A DNA stretch of 41,184 nucleotides from a virus, in the IMG/VR virus record IMGVR_UViG_3300025151_000097, positions 1-41,184 of that record; one strand, given 5' to 3'. Of this stretch, positions 14,501 to 20,701 are shown in pieces. The translations under genes were made by a program, and so were the position numbers. Under the pieces are notes generated by a model. It had not been told where the DNA came from. It was given only the letters and a program-made list of their open reading frames with translations, and did not search any database. How positions within the stretch are numbered: the first letter of the stretch is position 1; each line of letters starts with the position of its first letter.

Positions 14501-17500
14501 TATTCAGCCCAATCTATTCAGCAAACAGTTCATGGGAAACAACGAAAACACAGCGTATTCATCAACAGATGCACCAGAAGACCCTTCGGGAACAAACACA
14601 ACAGCGCGAACATTAACCGACCAACTCTTTGCTACGGTCGTTGCAATGAAAAACCGCGACCTTATTCTTTCAGAAGCAACGATGGCTGACGTGCGTGGTT
14701 GTGAAATTTACTTGAACGAAGTCATTTTGGATATTGACCCTTCAACGCGCGAACAATTTACCAACATTCCAATGCTCGGTTTGAGCAACCCGTTTGGTGT
14801 CAACGCTACTTCTTCTGGCGCATTTACGCGTCGCAGTCTTCCGTATCATCCAAACATGTTCCGTCGTTCAACGCCGGGTCAAACGGTGACAATTCCGTGG
14901 TGGAGTGTTGCATTAGCGTCATCGACAATTTTCAGTTCAACTGCACCGTGGAAAGGTTCAGAAATGTATCACCCCGATGATTACTATCTGTTCTGTCGTT
15001 CAACACTTGGAGCGGTCGGAACACAAACAACAATGCTTGGCTACCCATCGCATTACCTTGATGTTTACACAGAATACTTGACATCTCTTACAGCAGTTGC
15101 TACGGTTGAAGACGGCGACCAATCAAATAGCAAATTGTATGTGCGCAACAACAACTTGTTCCCTGTTGCGGGTGCTGATTATTACGCGCAGTATCTTGTT
15201 ATTGTTGATGAAAACGGTGTTGAGCAAAAAGCATCGTATGAGGACAGAGGATACATTAGCGGACTTGGTGCGAGCGGTCCTGTTGTTTTTAACGTGGTGA
15301 CAGCAATTACAAGTGGATTTTGGACAGCGGCAGTTCAAGGTGCAACAGTTCGTATCCAATCGAAACACAACAGAGTTGGCGCAGGTGAATTATACACAAA
15401 TTCCAAAGCGAGTGTTGCTACACGCAACTTACCGCAACTCTTGTCTGGCACGCGCGATACAAACAGCCTACACTTACCCGACGCGTATTTGTGCATGTGG
15501 CACTATAACCTCGGTCGCCCTATGACATGGTTCTCTGATAGTCGAACCAACAAGGGTGATGCGGCGGTTGACAAGAAAGCATACAACCATGCGCCCGAAC
15601 ATTATGAAATGATTCATTACCACGAGTTCACCTACGCCATGAGTGACGGTCCGTTCAAGTTCAGAATGAAAGCATGGAAGGATACATTGGGTGGGTTAGC
15701 AGATACTTACTTAACTGCATCTCTTGTTAATCAAGCAGGGACGGATGGTAAATCGCGCAAATACAATCTCGGTGCATTTTGGCCGGGTGGTCATCGCTTT
15801 GGTGCGCAAATGAGTTCGCTGTCGTTGTATGGCACTGCCGCACCGGGATGGCGCAACAAGTGGGATGATTCCAACATCAAACAGGTGTCTGATGCAGATG
15901 GACTTGTTGTTACAAACGGCGACGTTGAAACAATTACGGACACGCTGTTTACCAAGAGCGTAAAGAAACAAGCGGGTTGGGGTTATCGCATCTCCGTTCG
16001 ACAACCATACAATCGACCTCGTTGGGCTATCAAATCCAACCAAGCATTACGCGACCCACACGCTTACTACCACTTCCAAGCCGAAGGACCATACATCAGC
16101 AGTCAAGCCGCAACAACCCGCATCAATCAACAGTCTGGTAGTGGAAATGTTACGGGAACACAAACAACAACCGAAGGTTATGTTGGTATCATTGAACGTC
16201 AAACCAACGCATCCGCGCTTATCGGAAGCGACCTTAAATTTCAACAAGTGCGATACAGTGATGGTCGGCGCATGACCAAAGGATTCGGTTGCGCAGTGCG
16301 TAACTTCCGCAACCCGACAACAGCCATACGCAAGTTCCATGCTGACCTCCCTGCGGGTCACAAAGCGGGAACAGACGTTGACGACCAAAGAGTCAACCTC
16401 GCACTCGCTCAAGCGCACTACATGATTGATTGGTGGGGTAACACAACGGGTGAAGAAGTTCGTCGATTCCCTGTGCGCGGATTTGGAATTCGACCATCGT
16501 GGGACCCTGAAGATGCATACCGCGCGACAGACAGAACCAAGAGTGCTGAAACCATGTATTCGTCAACAACAGGTATGCAATTTGCTGAAAGTCAAATCAA
16601 TTTCTTTGACCCTGCCACTGCAAAACGTGTCGGTGATAGAGGGGATGGTCGTGGTGTGCGCTATCCAACTTACTTCAATGAAGATATTCTTCAAGACGTA
16701 TCCGAAGATATGCGTCCGTTTGGTTTGGTGTTATCGCATCACACAAGCGAGCCTCCATTCGCAAACGGATACTTGCGTCCTTCAAATTCTCAATTGGAAT
16801 CTTACGAAGTGCCTCGTGGTATCAGCGCAAAATTGGAACTTGCAGGTGAAGATGGTCTGTTAAAACGTGAAGCAAACGTTGGAACAAATATAGAAAAATC
16901 AAATTTCACATTTATGCAAGAACCAATTGCAAAATCAAAACCGCGTATTGGAATAGATGGGATGAGTGTTGTTGAAAACGATGGTGAAATTGCACCACGA
17001 TATGCTATCGCAAGCACAGAAGCAACGAGTGTTCATACCGACCGACAAGTAGGTCAACGGTTTATTCTCGCAGGTGGTGTCAGCACAGCAAACCGCGCAG
17101 TTGACAATCTTAATTTGCATACGCTCAACCTTACATCAGCAAAGCAGGTAATGAAATTCGGAACAACGCATGGTATTCCTCCGTTGGGTGGCACATACAT
17201 TTTGGAGGTATCATCTGATGGTGAATCAATCAGCGACCATGTATGGGGTGCATCAGCCGGTGTGACAACCAATCCATATCAAACAAGTGACCATGATTCT
17301 AAATCTTACAAAACCAACATCAAAGACACCACTATCAAATTCCTTGTTCGACCCGTTCGCGTTCTTGACAATCAACACGTTGAGTTGTTCCGTGATGACA
17401 CAGCGCATGTGTTATCAGCAACAGCCGCAGGTCGCTATGGTGTGTTTGTTTACGATACACCAAACGCACGCGCCGCATTATCGTCTTCCACATACATGCG

Positions 17501-17867
17501 CAACACAAACCCCGCTCCAAACAATCCACCTTACGCACCTGCTTACCTTTTCCAAATATCAGGGGCGGGAGCATCAACAGACGCACCAAAAAGTGTTGGA
17601 CCAAAGATACCGGGTAGCGAAGCAAGTGACTTTACCACGTTGTCAACACAACCTGTCGCGCGAATGATTGTAAGCAACAACACACTTCAACATTTCAGAG
17701 GTGATGCCGCTCGACGCCAATCAGTTCGCACAGACGACGAAGAATTCATACGTCATGATTTCAACGTCCAACCGAGATACACACAATCGCTATACGCGGG
17801 TGACAAATTAAACACGTCATCTCACGATGGTGAAGGTAACAGAACAGATATGGAGGGAACATTATAG
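2502..17867 (+). CDS. Giant tail / host-recognition protein (5121 aa) with N-terminal LamG-like domain
   Basis: One uninterrupted frame of 5121 residues fills 15.4 kb. I start it at the ATG at 2502, 2 bases after the previous stop, rather than at the in-frame TTG at 2478, which overlaps that gene. Residues of roughly 1-225 resemble a LamG/concanavalin-A-like jelly roll: FTVEAWVSP, then QQVKLYVNGELMASHKL, DLYIGGKGG and a closing LWRFEE. Such domains often bind carbohydrate. The rest is rich in Asn, Thr, Gly, Tyr and His, with short beta-strand patterns and repeated NPT/NTNTH-like loops, and no obvious catalytic motif. A module near residue 940 (GRVYLENGASAEYASKTGTT) resembles one near the end of the downstream hub protein (ISGTHAAGAITV to FVSYSGRTATTFTG). 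No signal peptide or membrane helix is seen. Tail tip, side fibre or adhesin is the likely role, inferred from position, size and the LamG-like start. Confidence 0.7.
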   Translation: MSVISQSSHALFFNGVTDSVVCPQGDFTKTGLKTEIYGGVARSSASVLQDGDGHRFANAKKQTLTSFTVEAWVSPDCGGVIASKAGLFDLRMGTVNAPGVASFKVQLSNGVTAVASSANNYPTAAGSFIANNVGYNVGQRELYHISGEFNGQQVKLYVNGELMASHKLNKKHTCNVNDQDLYIGGKGGEYRGYIESLHWKADVSTLETRAKPLMLSNSTIGLWRFEEPVSVDDTIFYATSDVTAGDTTITIGTTACQTLYETVSGKSNTLSSNYTLESLGNYQVANAAHSGGAQVISVAHTPFNLIINPTATDMLSKLPNNSPPERVRLKQINTNGTITVDSIHLDFGVSSDTGSRGVLHSRTAFDASNNLANDSAMVLVRSDLLIDGESGKPYQRVGTGSQAIDRTGAMVIDESLNEFHGFLYSRSLAVNTNNFAPTSWTLAERFKTGHTGRHTFTQKEGHSFLRMFPPVHEQEITRTIDGISDDVSVTFAGSYLGLKNIVPINSKVAVTHTAFNARIVQVKTSATTNGVVRNGLASIDAHRDGVIAISVDDIQPFLLKGGGIGVDSTDDAQYKKHLAPETESRVAILEVSGLTAGYVEIHYNAIDLTGGKMGLSNPALLITKTVPDAGCLLNGKRVAAHIADAVGANATIHAPGGVITASSNDVGNAQVAMKPHHLVGDNTGGIAYDEDLDESFIPSNYTPRATGDEPQKPPQGVGTTVHPSAYHKVHIQPMQRSASDPPVGEAPTHYQESVQFASQKGGAFEMFDIIDNDKDGDAYIFIVQPSKRERTMQLSRVTPSTVDFNDCTYFTIEYVQSNARVTSMEINDSGAGRYVIMAGEGLMSDVADQTVAYGGDGSPDSHIVKEIQPGAPVVSVTLGGAGQGAVNTKPTWDPATLSRVGWNTRHDCAAQIASFSGVSRTIDVNPLNNVTTATANWGTYCFPATGRVYLENGASAEYASKTGTTFTFASGSHRGSGKFLLANGREEDTFANWITNSRIIEGGLVLLDELFSSSSICADGTTVNDRLFQSLGSVQHDYQLGTQYASTRALVEIPLFPQQFFEDRDAKLFPGPDNSMKLHLDATMTAQAWNPSPVGRRAINSPAKDYEAFGQYQYQLNNDAPIRATVLRYDQQGTNTNLHIVDGLDRIPRSDFNDAGVVKGVSTRRARRVVLGNGEWAYYEYNGGTLPLVLSGKETHSSPDFFTSLAVGSQIIVGALPNGVNFPLTGDADYNSSAQEYRRPFYYDRGSVMTQGGNLDYGLRQYVSAVEFKAGPTANPHAPRIQSGGARLKLVSHVSGQTFVFEGDLPKGHLPTNYAFAAVLESTGRKYQITYNSTTNVNQLTTAAHPVLDSGATALGASDEDDFLTVIGIYAINATTLPLKQPDGIANATWNNPYCSGGLRYGDTVWMNMHYTNPHAIEGMFCKSRGVLNEYEVWRGFNGGKGSLGVEARDSLPLENFLIGNTCLESARNFVQHVNKTIELNWTELGHSTSAPVVAFLDPYLSTETHARVLLYDVEHDREFIAFHDLHMQVQTSAATPTIGGLDVAAGFKTQRKDKATTSSTDAQVINSVTYNLIKEEGKSRFVEGAYAHKSWWLMDESFLQVSNVALNKYNRTKRQTDHTIAFGTESSQYGQGRVQQSTVDVNSAQTQHAETIDHDTSEAIVDDTAGHYQFSSTFFDTPEGTRVISAFLCLKGKRATNNSLSQTNRLSNLPHWTEMDFVRRLTIDMGEIGLREGVTDIEAAAREVVRIINQGGALNGRSSQRRPSDQYPGEGERFDINRRSISVAGNDTEEPTDATAVHQHADFAVTGSTHDPAPFWMDNAFTSFDRGSHMGYLRAHLGRVVEDANGNEGYSIVVHSTVPGATSRNFCVWLDNSKGQAEYKPQFLIGHGGRFRNFYCAPPEIAGENMHPAPMPIDKNGKPFAPITTLREYVSLDEDSDEFFTNLHLGFASNFNTSTSDQETPNSGTSTGRASNTGAMESFENSGQKFTIREGLQMGTQARARVNFGGIVAAGIPGFAPDAGLWGFGEDGKNSGRFVSSIYGNYLSAGNSLYGTYNSYAPTTQVSDSSVGTQSLYGLKMVDHRGKSHILRYVYRQADTSFSHKNSVMPKTIDEETLIYFDDRDIAQGGFTIGANMWGVGSDGTPFFYTGTTSHQWRGNKWRGVHTPNAGYAVTMDASMANNTLGIHDASGYGYHNGGIWHHLPDVDDVLGWMGFPDSGLVWLAIPSARNQYGEVGVVFSYTSRTHNGRGGPHTFFGLEGVDADDMTGSGKWFDSQDKCGPTSVSNTRAPVIISPHLNQTTIVTDELIAAATAYAFTVDPNEENQYFDCSHLRAPDGRTYGEIMGDNAETAIKITKFNNNKQIIPLKDLFSVSLSRDWGLQASNVESPDITATLGTKGQFGGVKSTQDLNSMMMDVGYLPYTLLNITTRYRGSNANTATPILVDQTNNPVPTDDWQKHLRGDKYTRYEGDHITPSLEAATYEIDAQSGSLALPATTTYDTYQIEIRDPHHFAVLGRQFAWQLQHVDTGASNLNYDTSTEFGGGTTIDGSWSPFKRMDILDDTYIHCAALSSIDNPTSVDKHLIAFHHNDSKGDIQDELVVDAIIQRFKYVNDIQGLRLRANRRGNPLLYFRGAQDSIDHHVPLYFGGGFSGVVMDINDGSRIDYTAHNKHPYSSGPTGSAGLQDIGEKMGAYALLDTTALFAMFPAAVVANQHRGEPTPPFANQDAVLNPDIDGNTNTHTIPNTTYTNVNIAQPTPVVLRFAHPYARYTDSTNSVAYLVFGPGQAVPKHWYGEGVAIDSAVEPSAKWTAEWKKYCSLDGAMATTFTQGNKAGYFLPNELSNGTLNSAANQFLPPTDAYSANNVFPYTTFRHWEPSYGSPNSAFNQTNSREARYVSNHYGSSSAASYSAANEYAHPFSHYSAVNRFATANTNFELNKIVYHLDGGYTAGGSWFDNSVRKNPPHPVTATLVNSVNATVQYIDRLGLNATMFRVGSQVLTDYDHDLNAAVPDDVFLIDASRCQNSEELGAVIAAAINTWPGPANLKALGGSFLPSFQDAQRQDRYGWIDVGDLSAYTNAPHGLVSVGTALPMTLPENGWIRVSNGTKSYYGYYSHYDVAQGTFVLGLNARSNTLRLEEAAVSGPGDVAAVDSDAGTHTVFVWSKAGNLRWDNGFQNATDTSRSTSATSSGQMSNSPFDHYATTQVHFNGVTDAIDRTRAVGAVGWHGERYSYFNSLNISNKVAAGLGAWHPMMGFTPYGAATACHNPKSMEWILKLGTDAGVSTDNAESIWEPKTNIHEAVGLHQRHFVVISYEGDLPIIAKADRNGQKTCGDMLQLKWGGTKGGTVVSYHNDRFNNDRYSAESNAGPHVEAMHDMTMTEPTNADANTRLWTHAASTSLVQSETCLYPTGDLFFDKTENPNNEQYPNDNLFDSETAKVEMTGYSSYGTHRDGIYGYFKGRTAARNFFAEHVVWKRMGGGNLTLPAQNARGLGSTPWQVHKVGDAYVRFGETIYGNVRFSFETTNAVMYPIIQAQELAHPALAEQHPYEVRNALSIPNEELQFGKMIVVDDTGQEHTLEGGSPLGVVIRDYELVHDRESQGLAPALAGSGTQPNMKIQIPDHDEIPGNILVRAGFDRLQAYQHETMGSGGLQHPSQPTKTVQLAFQSDSDQPRTEPFWEQDGYEHINQNPNNFPDSNNDLQSGNILQTAYEPHDRALYFHVTKMGYTHTEREPMRIINNVMTLNRLTVDVIGTNTITTKEVINHNIWKQDPTPDGRYFITINGTIASFEDPLNNLDGTTKVFENVVFAPDFTASENDSIKPSYYIPAGSTRQFAARRLRDHAEVSGNSPDKAHTNWSSLSAGTSPATLVRAANKLTPMPIPRMGHHYVMPTMAMLPGHLAHPLYQTIYKANRACFGATEYDTTKDIANPLVWFSGTTAPNPPSDIHGDGFTLLTETKLRFDGYGIADDTASCNAVGGHRIQLETGTNYNTAFHFPDPAEVGAYQIVIQPNLFSKQFMGNNENTAYSSTDAPEDPSGTNTTARTLTDQLFATVVAMKNRDLILSEATMADVRGCEIYLNEVILDIDPSTREQFTNIPMLGLSNPFGVNATSSGAFTRRSLPYHPNMFRRSTPGQTVTIPWWSVALASSTIFSSTAPWKGSEMYHPDDYYLFCRSTLGAVGTQTTMLGYPSHYLDVYTEYLTSLTAVATVEDGDQSNSKLYVRNNNLFPVAGADYYAQYLVIVDENGVEQKASYEDRGYISGLGASGPVVFNVVTAITSGFWTAAVQGATVRIQSKHNRVGAGELYTNSKASVATRNLPQLLSGTRDTNSLHLPDAYLCMWHYNLGRPMTWFSDSRTNKGDAAVDKKAYNHAPEHYEMIHYHEFTYAMSDGPFKFRMKAWKDTLGGLADTYLTASLVNQAGTDGKSRKYNLGAFWPGGHRFGAQMSSLSLYGTAAPGWRNKWDDSNIKQVSDADGLVVTNGDVETITDTLFTKSVKKQAGWGYRISVRQPYNRPRWAIKSNQALRDPHAYYHFQAEGPYISSQAATTRINQQSGSGNVTGTQTTTEGYVGIIERQTNASALIGSDLKFQQVRYSDGRRMTKGFGCAVRNFRNPTTAIRKFHADLPAGHKAGTDVDDQRVNLALAQAHYMIDWWGNTTGEEVRRFPVRGFGIRPSWDPEDAYRATDRTKSAETMYSSTTGMQFAESQINFFDPATAKRVGDRGDGRGVRYPTYFNEDILQDVSEDMRPFGLVLSHHTSEPPFANGYLRPSNSQLESYEVPRGISAKLELAGEDGLLKREANVGTNIEKSNFTFMQEPIAKSKPRIGIDGMSVVENDGEIAPRYAIASTEATSVHTDRQVGQRFILAGGVSTANRAVDNLNLHTLNLTSAKQVMKFGTTHGIPPLGGTYILEVSSDGESISDHVWGASAGVTTNPYQTSDHDSKSYKTNIKDTTIKFLVRPVRVLDNQHVELFRDDTAHVLSATAAGRYGVFVYDTPNARAALSSSTYMRNTNPAPNNPPYAPAYLFQISGAGASTDAPKSVGPKIPGSEASDFTTLSTQPVARMIVSNNTLQHFRGDAARRQSVRTDDEEFIRHDFNVQPRYTQSLYAGDKLNTSSHDGEGNRTDMEGTL
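17852..17857 (+). promoter_or_regulatory. Strong Shine-Dalgarno (GGAGGG) inside the end of the giant gene
   Basis: GGAGGG lies in the last codons of the giant tail gene. The next gene's frame is open from 17840, but it has no ATG, GTG or TTG near this site; the in-frame codons after the site are AAC, ATT (17861) and ATA (17864), and the first standard start is GTG at 17933, which has no Shine-Dalgarno of its own. A spacing of 6 bases makes ATA at 17864 the best-placed initiation codon. Confidence 0.55.
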
Positions 17868-19534
17868 CGTTTAGTGTCCCTTCACCTACCAACGCCTCGT
17901 ATGTTGGTCAGCGTCTTGGACGCGCAAAAGAAGTGCATATAGCGGTTGGAGCGATTGCTGAAGAGCCAACGTTCGTTGATAACGCAATTCATCACGTCGT
18001 TTACGAAACAACAGAGGATACAGGAAAATCAAATCAAGTCAGCAAACCAAAACAAGCGGATTTTCAACCAACGCATCCACGTCGTTATCGCATCAGCGAA
18101 GAACAGTCCGCTGTAAGGCTCGCACACACTACGCACGAAGACGCACCATTCTTCAACGGTGAACAAATGAGCGCAACTTCAACTCGTCCTATGCTTCTCA
18201 TTGACACAGAAGACGTTTCTTTGCGATTGCGAACACAAGGTATTGTGTCTGCAAACAAAGGGGCGCAAATCAATCTTGTCAACATGAAGGGGAAGAATTT
18301 GAACGATTATCAAATGTCAATGACGCGCACTGTTTACGCGGGTCAAACGCTTAGTGTGGGATTGCGTAGCACAGATTTGGTTGAGAAGTTGTTTACGAAA
18401 GCGTTGCATGGTTTGAATAGCGTCAGCGCAAAAGGAGCAAGCACGCTATTCGTAGCGCAAAATTTCAACTCGACAGCGTTACCTACGGCTGTTCGATTTG
18501 TTGGACGTCATGACCACAACGTGATGTATTACGACCGATTTGGTAACTTTGTTTACGCGCCTAAAATTTTTAACATCAAAGACCGAGAGTTGGGTATTCA
18601 ACGTGGTGTTGGTAAAACAAAGGCTGACCCAATAACTGACATCGCTAATCGCATAACTGTTCGTGGAAAAGGTATTGCGCTTAACGATGCTATCAGTGTT
18701 GAGGTTGATGACGCAGAGGCGCAAAAGCGACAAGGTTCAATTAAACAGATGAAGGTTAAAGACCCCACTGTCAACAATGAGTCAAAGGCACGAACAAGCG
18801 CAAATCAAATGCTTCGGTTAAATCAAAAAGCACAGGGGGCGTTGCAATCGAACTTACACGCACAGTCGTGGGATTTAGAGCCGGGTGATGTTGTTGAATA
18901 CAATTCAGCAATAGGGAAGGTGCGCCAAGCAATTATTGAATTGGAACACAGTTCGGAAGGCACATCGAACTTTCAAATGATTTCATACGAAGCGGGTCTT
19001 GAGGCTGTCGTTAATGCATTTGGTGACAGCGCGGATGTGGATGACGAAGAAGAAGAGTTGGACCGCAGTCAACAGGTTGTAACAATCAACAAAAGCGGTG
19101 TCGGTAGCAGTCAACTACGAGTGCGCGGTGTATTACGAGTGCGACCTGTCATCAGCAAATTGGCAAGAACCAAAACAAGCGCACTCAACACCGGTTCGGA
19201 TATACACGCAGGTGTGTTGTTGGCACATCGCAACAGTGGATACGGAGCGGGTCGGTCAGCACTTGGGTTTGGTATTACGCCGCGCATCAGTGGCACACAT
19301 GCGGCGGGGGCTATCACGGTCACAAGCACAGATGGTTTTCCAGACAGTGGTCATCTTATCATCGCTGACCAATCGTTTGTGTCGTATAGCGGAAGAACAG
19401 CGACAACGTTCACAGGCGTAACTTTGGTAAGTGGGGCCGCGATACCCGGAACAGCGTCGGAGGTGCGACTACTCCGACCGCGCGCACATGAAATGCGAAC
19501 AACGAAGGGACGTAAGATACGGAGGAAGATTTGA
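17864..19534 (+). CDS. Putative tail hub / baseplate protein, probably starting at ATA
   Basis: About 556 residues if started at ATA 17864, or 533 from GTG 17933. I prefer the longer form because GGAGGG sits 6 bases upstream of the ATA and the 23 extra residues (AFSVPSPTNASYVGQRLG...) look like normal coding sequence. The middle part has features I associate with tail hub proteins: an alpha/beta region around DRELGIQRG, a segment like DPITDIANRITVRGKGIALND, and a helix followed by SWDLEPGDVVEYNS, where hubs often have a 'w.l.PGD.v' turn. An acidic stretch (DVDDEEEELD) precedes a beta-rich C-terminal domain (AITVTSTDGFPDSGHLIIAD) and a very basic tail (TTKGRKIRRKI). Position straight after the giant tail gene supports a hub or tail-tip role. 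No peptidase or lysozyme motif was seen. The function is moderately supported; the start is uncertain. Confidence 0.6.
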   Translation: MAFSVPSPTNASYVGQRLGRAKEVHIAVGAIAEEPTFVDNAIHHVVYETTEDTGKSNQVSKPKQADFQPTHPRRYRISEEQSAVRLAHTTHEDAPFFNGEQMSATSTRPMLLIDTEDVSLRLRTQGIVSANKGAQINLVNMKGKNLNDYQMSMTRTVYAGQTLSVGLRSTDLVEKLFTKALHGLNSVSAKGASTLFVAQNFNSTALPTAVRFVGRHDHNVMYYDRFGNFVYAPKIFNIKDRELGIQRGVGKTKADPITDIANRITVRGKGIALNDAISVEVDDAEAQKRQGSIKQMKVKDPTVNNESKARTSANQMLRLNQKAQGALQSNLHAQSWDLEPGDVVEYNSAIGKVRQAIIELEHSSEGTSNFQMISYEAGLEAVVNAFGDSADVDDEEEELDRSQQVVTINKSGVGSSQLRVRGVLRVRPVISKLARTKTSALNTGSDIHAGVLLAHRNSGYGAGRSALGFGITPRISGTHAAGAITVTSTDGFPDSGHLIIADQSFVSYSGRTATTFTGVTLVSGAAIPGTASEVRLLRPRAHEMRTTKGRKIRRKI

Positions 19535-20001
19535 TGAACGTGTTTTCACAAGCATGGTTGTTTCTCAAACAAGAGCCGTTGTCATTTGATGCACCGCAAG
19601 AGCCATTGTCATTTGATGATGAAGAGCGACATCTCGGTATTGTTGGCTCTCGCAATCTGCGCAATTATCCAGCGTTTGAACAAAAAGTCAACGAGTGGAT
19701 AGATGAAAATGGACAACCACATTCAATTATTTCAGGCGGTCAAAGAGGCGCGGATTCATTTGCTCGCAGATACGCAGAAGAAAACGACATACCGTTCAAA
19801 GAACATCACCACAACACTTACCGACACATGGGTTCTCCGCGCATGTATCATCATCGCAACCAATTGGTTGTCGATGATTCAACACATTTGCTCGCTTTTC
19901 CTTCTAAGCGCGGAAGAGGGACGCAGGTTACAATGGGTATGGCAAACAAAAAAGGAATACCCGTTCAGCATCATTTTGAAGAAGACTTGGAGGAACGATA
20001 A
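19534..20001 (+). CDS. SLOG-family (YspA/DUF2493-like) nucleotide-binding protein
   Basis: 155 residues, starting at the ATG that shares one base with the hub stop (TGATG), with GGAGG 8 bases upstream. Residues 34-41 (LGIVGSRN) and 65-77 (IISGGQRGADSFA) are the two glycine-rich loops of the SLOG Rossmann-like fold, as in YspA/DUF2493 proteins, followed by ARRYAEENDIPF and a VDDSTHLLAFPSKRGRGT segment. Known SLOG domains bind nucleotides or NAD-derived signals and occur in phages and in defence-related genes. Ahead of the domain are about 33 extra residues holding FSQAWLFLK, a motif shared with three other late proteins here, and a duplicated EPLSFD hexapeptide (residues 14-19 and 23-28). Its place inside the tail operon is odd for an enzyme and suggests delivery with the virion or late anti-host action; that is inference. 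Confidence 0.75.
   Translation: MNVFSQAWLFLKQEPLSFDAPQEPLSFDDEERHLGIVGSRNLRNYPAFEQKVNEWIDENGQPHSIISGGQRGADSFARRYAEENDIPFKEHHHNTYRHMGSPRMYHHRNQLVVDDSTHLLAFPSKRGRGTQVTMGMANKKGIPVQHHFEEDLEER
19573..19617 (+). repeat. Short direct repeat in the SLOG gene leader
   Basis: Two 18-base copies of GAGCC[AG]TTGTCATTTGAT start at 19573 and 19600, offset by 27 bases (nine codons), differing at one base. They encode the doubled EPLSFD hexapeptide. A recent slippage duplication, or a repeated linear motif, would explain it. Confidence 0.85.
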
Positions 20002-20348
20002 TGCCAATGCTCAACGCTGTCAAACGACGCTTGGTGGAACACCTCGCAACGCTTGTCAACGAGTTGCATGTCGGTAGCGACGGAACGATTGCAACCTCCG
20101 AAGATGGTGGTGCGCGAACAATGGCACGCATTGTGCCTCGTGTGCAAATCATTGACGACACAAGTATCCTTGTCGAAGGTGTGCTAAACGCATCGCACGT
20201 TTTTGCCAAGCCGATTCAAGAGGTTTACCTGCAATACAAAGACGCGTCCACAGGAGAGTTCGTTCCTGTGTATCGCGCTGACATACACTCACTCACAAAG
20301 AGCGCAGAGAACGAAGTGCGCTTCTCATTCATTTTGGAGGTGTCATGA
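20001..20348 (+). CDS. Small tail-associated protein of unknown function
   Basis: 115 residues. The ATG at 20001 shares a base with the SLOG stop (TAATG) and has GGAGG 7 bases upstream. An amphipathic N-terminal helix (LNAVKRRLVEHLATLVNEL) is followed by alternating beta strands: ARTMARIVPRVQIIDD, ILVEGVLNASHVFA, IQEVYLQYKD, and a closing RFSFILEV. The pattern 'l.E..L......r......i.K...eV.f.f.iev' is reminiscent of short proteins encoded next to tail fibres in many phages and haloviruses. That resemblance is by eye only. No catalytic or metal-binding motif is visible. It lies between two putative effector genes and upstream of the collagen-like fibre. A small baseplate or fibre-attachment protein is the most likely role. 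Confidence 0.45.
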   Translation: MPMLNAVKRRLVEHLATLVNELHVGSDGTIATSEDGGARTMARIVPRVQIIDDTSILVEGVLNASHVFAKPIQEVYLQYKDASTGEFVPVYRADIHSLTKSAENEVRFSFILEVS

Positions 20349-20701
20349 TGAGTCCTATGGAGAAAGCATGGCGTTTGCTCAAAGCACCCGAAGGACCGTG
20401 GTTTCATGGCACGTCACGCATGAACCAAGCCATGCAAGAAGGACTACAACCAAAGGGTCGTGTGCGCTATCCTGACAACACACAAGCCCCAAGCCCTGCA
20501 CTCTTCTTTACCACTGACCCAAAAGAAGCGCGCGGTTTTGCAACGCAGTCTAAGTCAAAACCGAATGAACGACCGGGAGTTGTTCGCGTTCAAAATTTAG
20601 AGGGAAAACCAATTAAGATGGGAGATGGACGAAAACATATAATCGTGCGCAAACCTGTGTTGCGCGACAGATTTGAAGAGGTTGATGACGATGCCAACTG
20701 A
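20348..20701 (+). CDS. ADP-ribosyltransferase-like (ART/PARP-fold) small protein
   Basis: 117 residues from the ATG at 20348; an ATG at 20345 is also possible, but GGAGG at 20336-20340 is 7 bases from the second and only 4 from the first. Residues 18-23 (PWFHGTS) match the 'HGT' strand of ART and RNA 2'-phosphotransferase/PARP-like folds. Residues 24-37 ([14 protein letters not shown]) fit the usual helix and 'GL.p' turn, and 52-65 ([14 protein letters not shown]) fits the 'lyfT.....A..ya' core. A clear third catalytic residue (Glu) cannot be placed; EEVDDD near the end is only a candidate. The N-terminal MEKAWRLLK is shared with other late proteins here. ART-fold proteins use NAD+ to modify proteins or nucleic acids, and T4-type phages inject such enzymes. 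Enzymatic activity is not proven by sequence, and the domain is short. Confidence 0.55.
   Translation: MSPMEKAWRLLKAPEGPWFHGTSRMNQAMQEGLQPKGRVRYPDNTQAPSPALFFTTDPKEARGFATQSKSKPNERPGVVRVQNLEGKPIKMGDGRKHIIVRKPVLRDRFEEVDDDAN

Noticed and set aside
17840-17867. Programmed -1 frameshift joining the giant gene to the hub gene
   Set aside because: The frames overlap in the right direction, but I see no slippery heptamer before the stop; initiation at the GGAGGG site is simpler.
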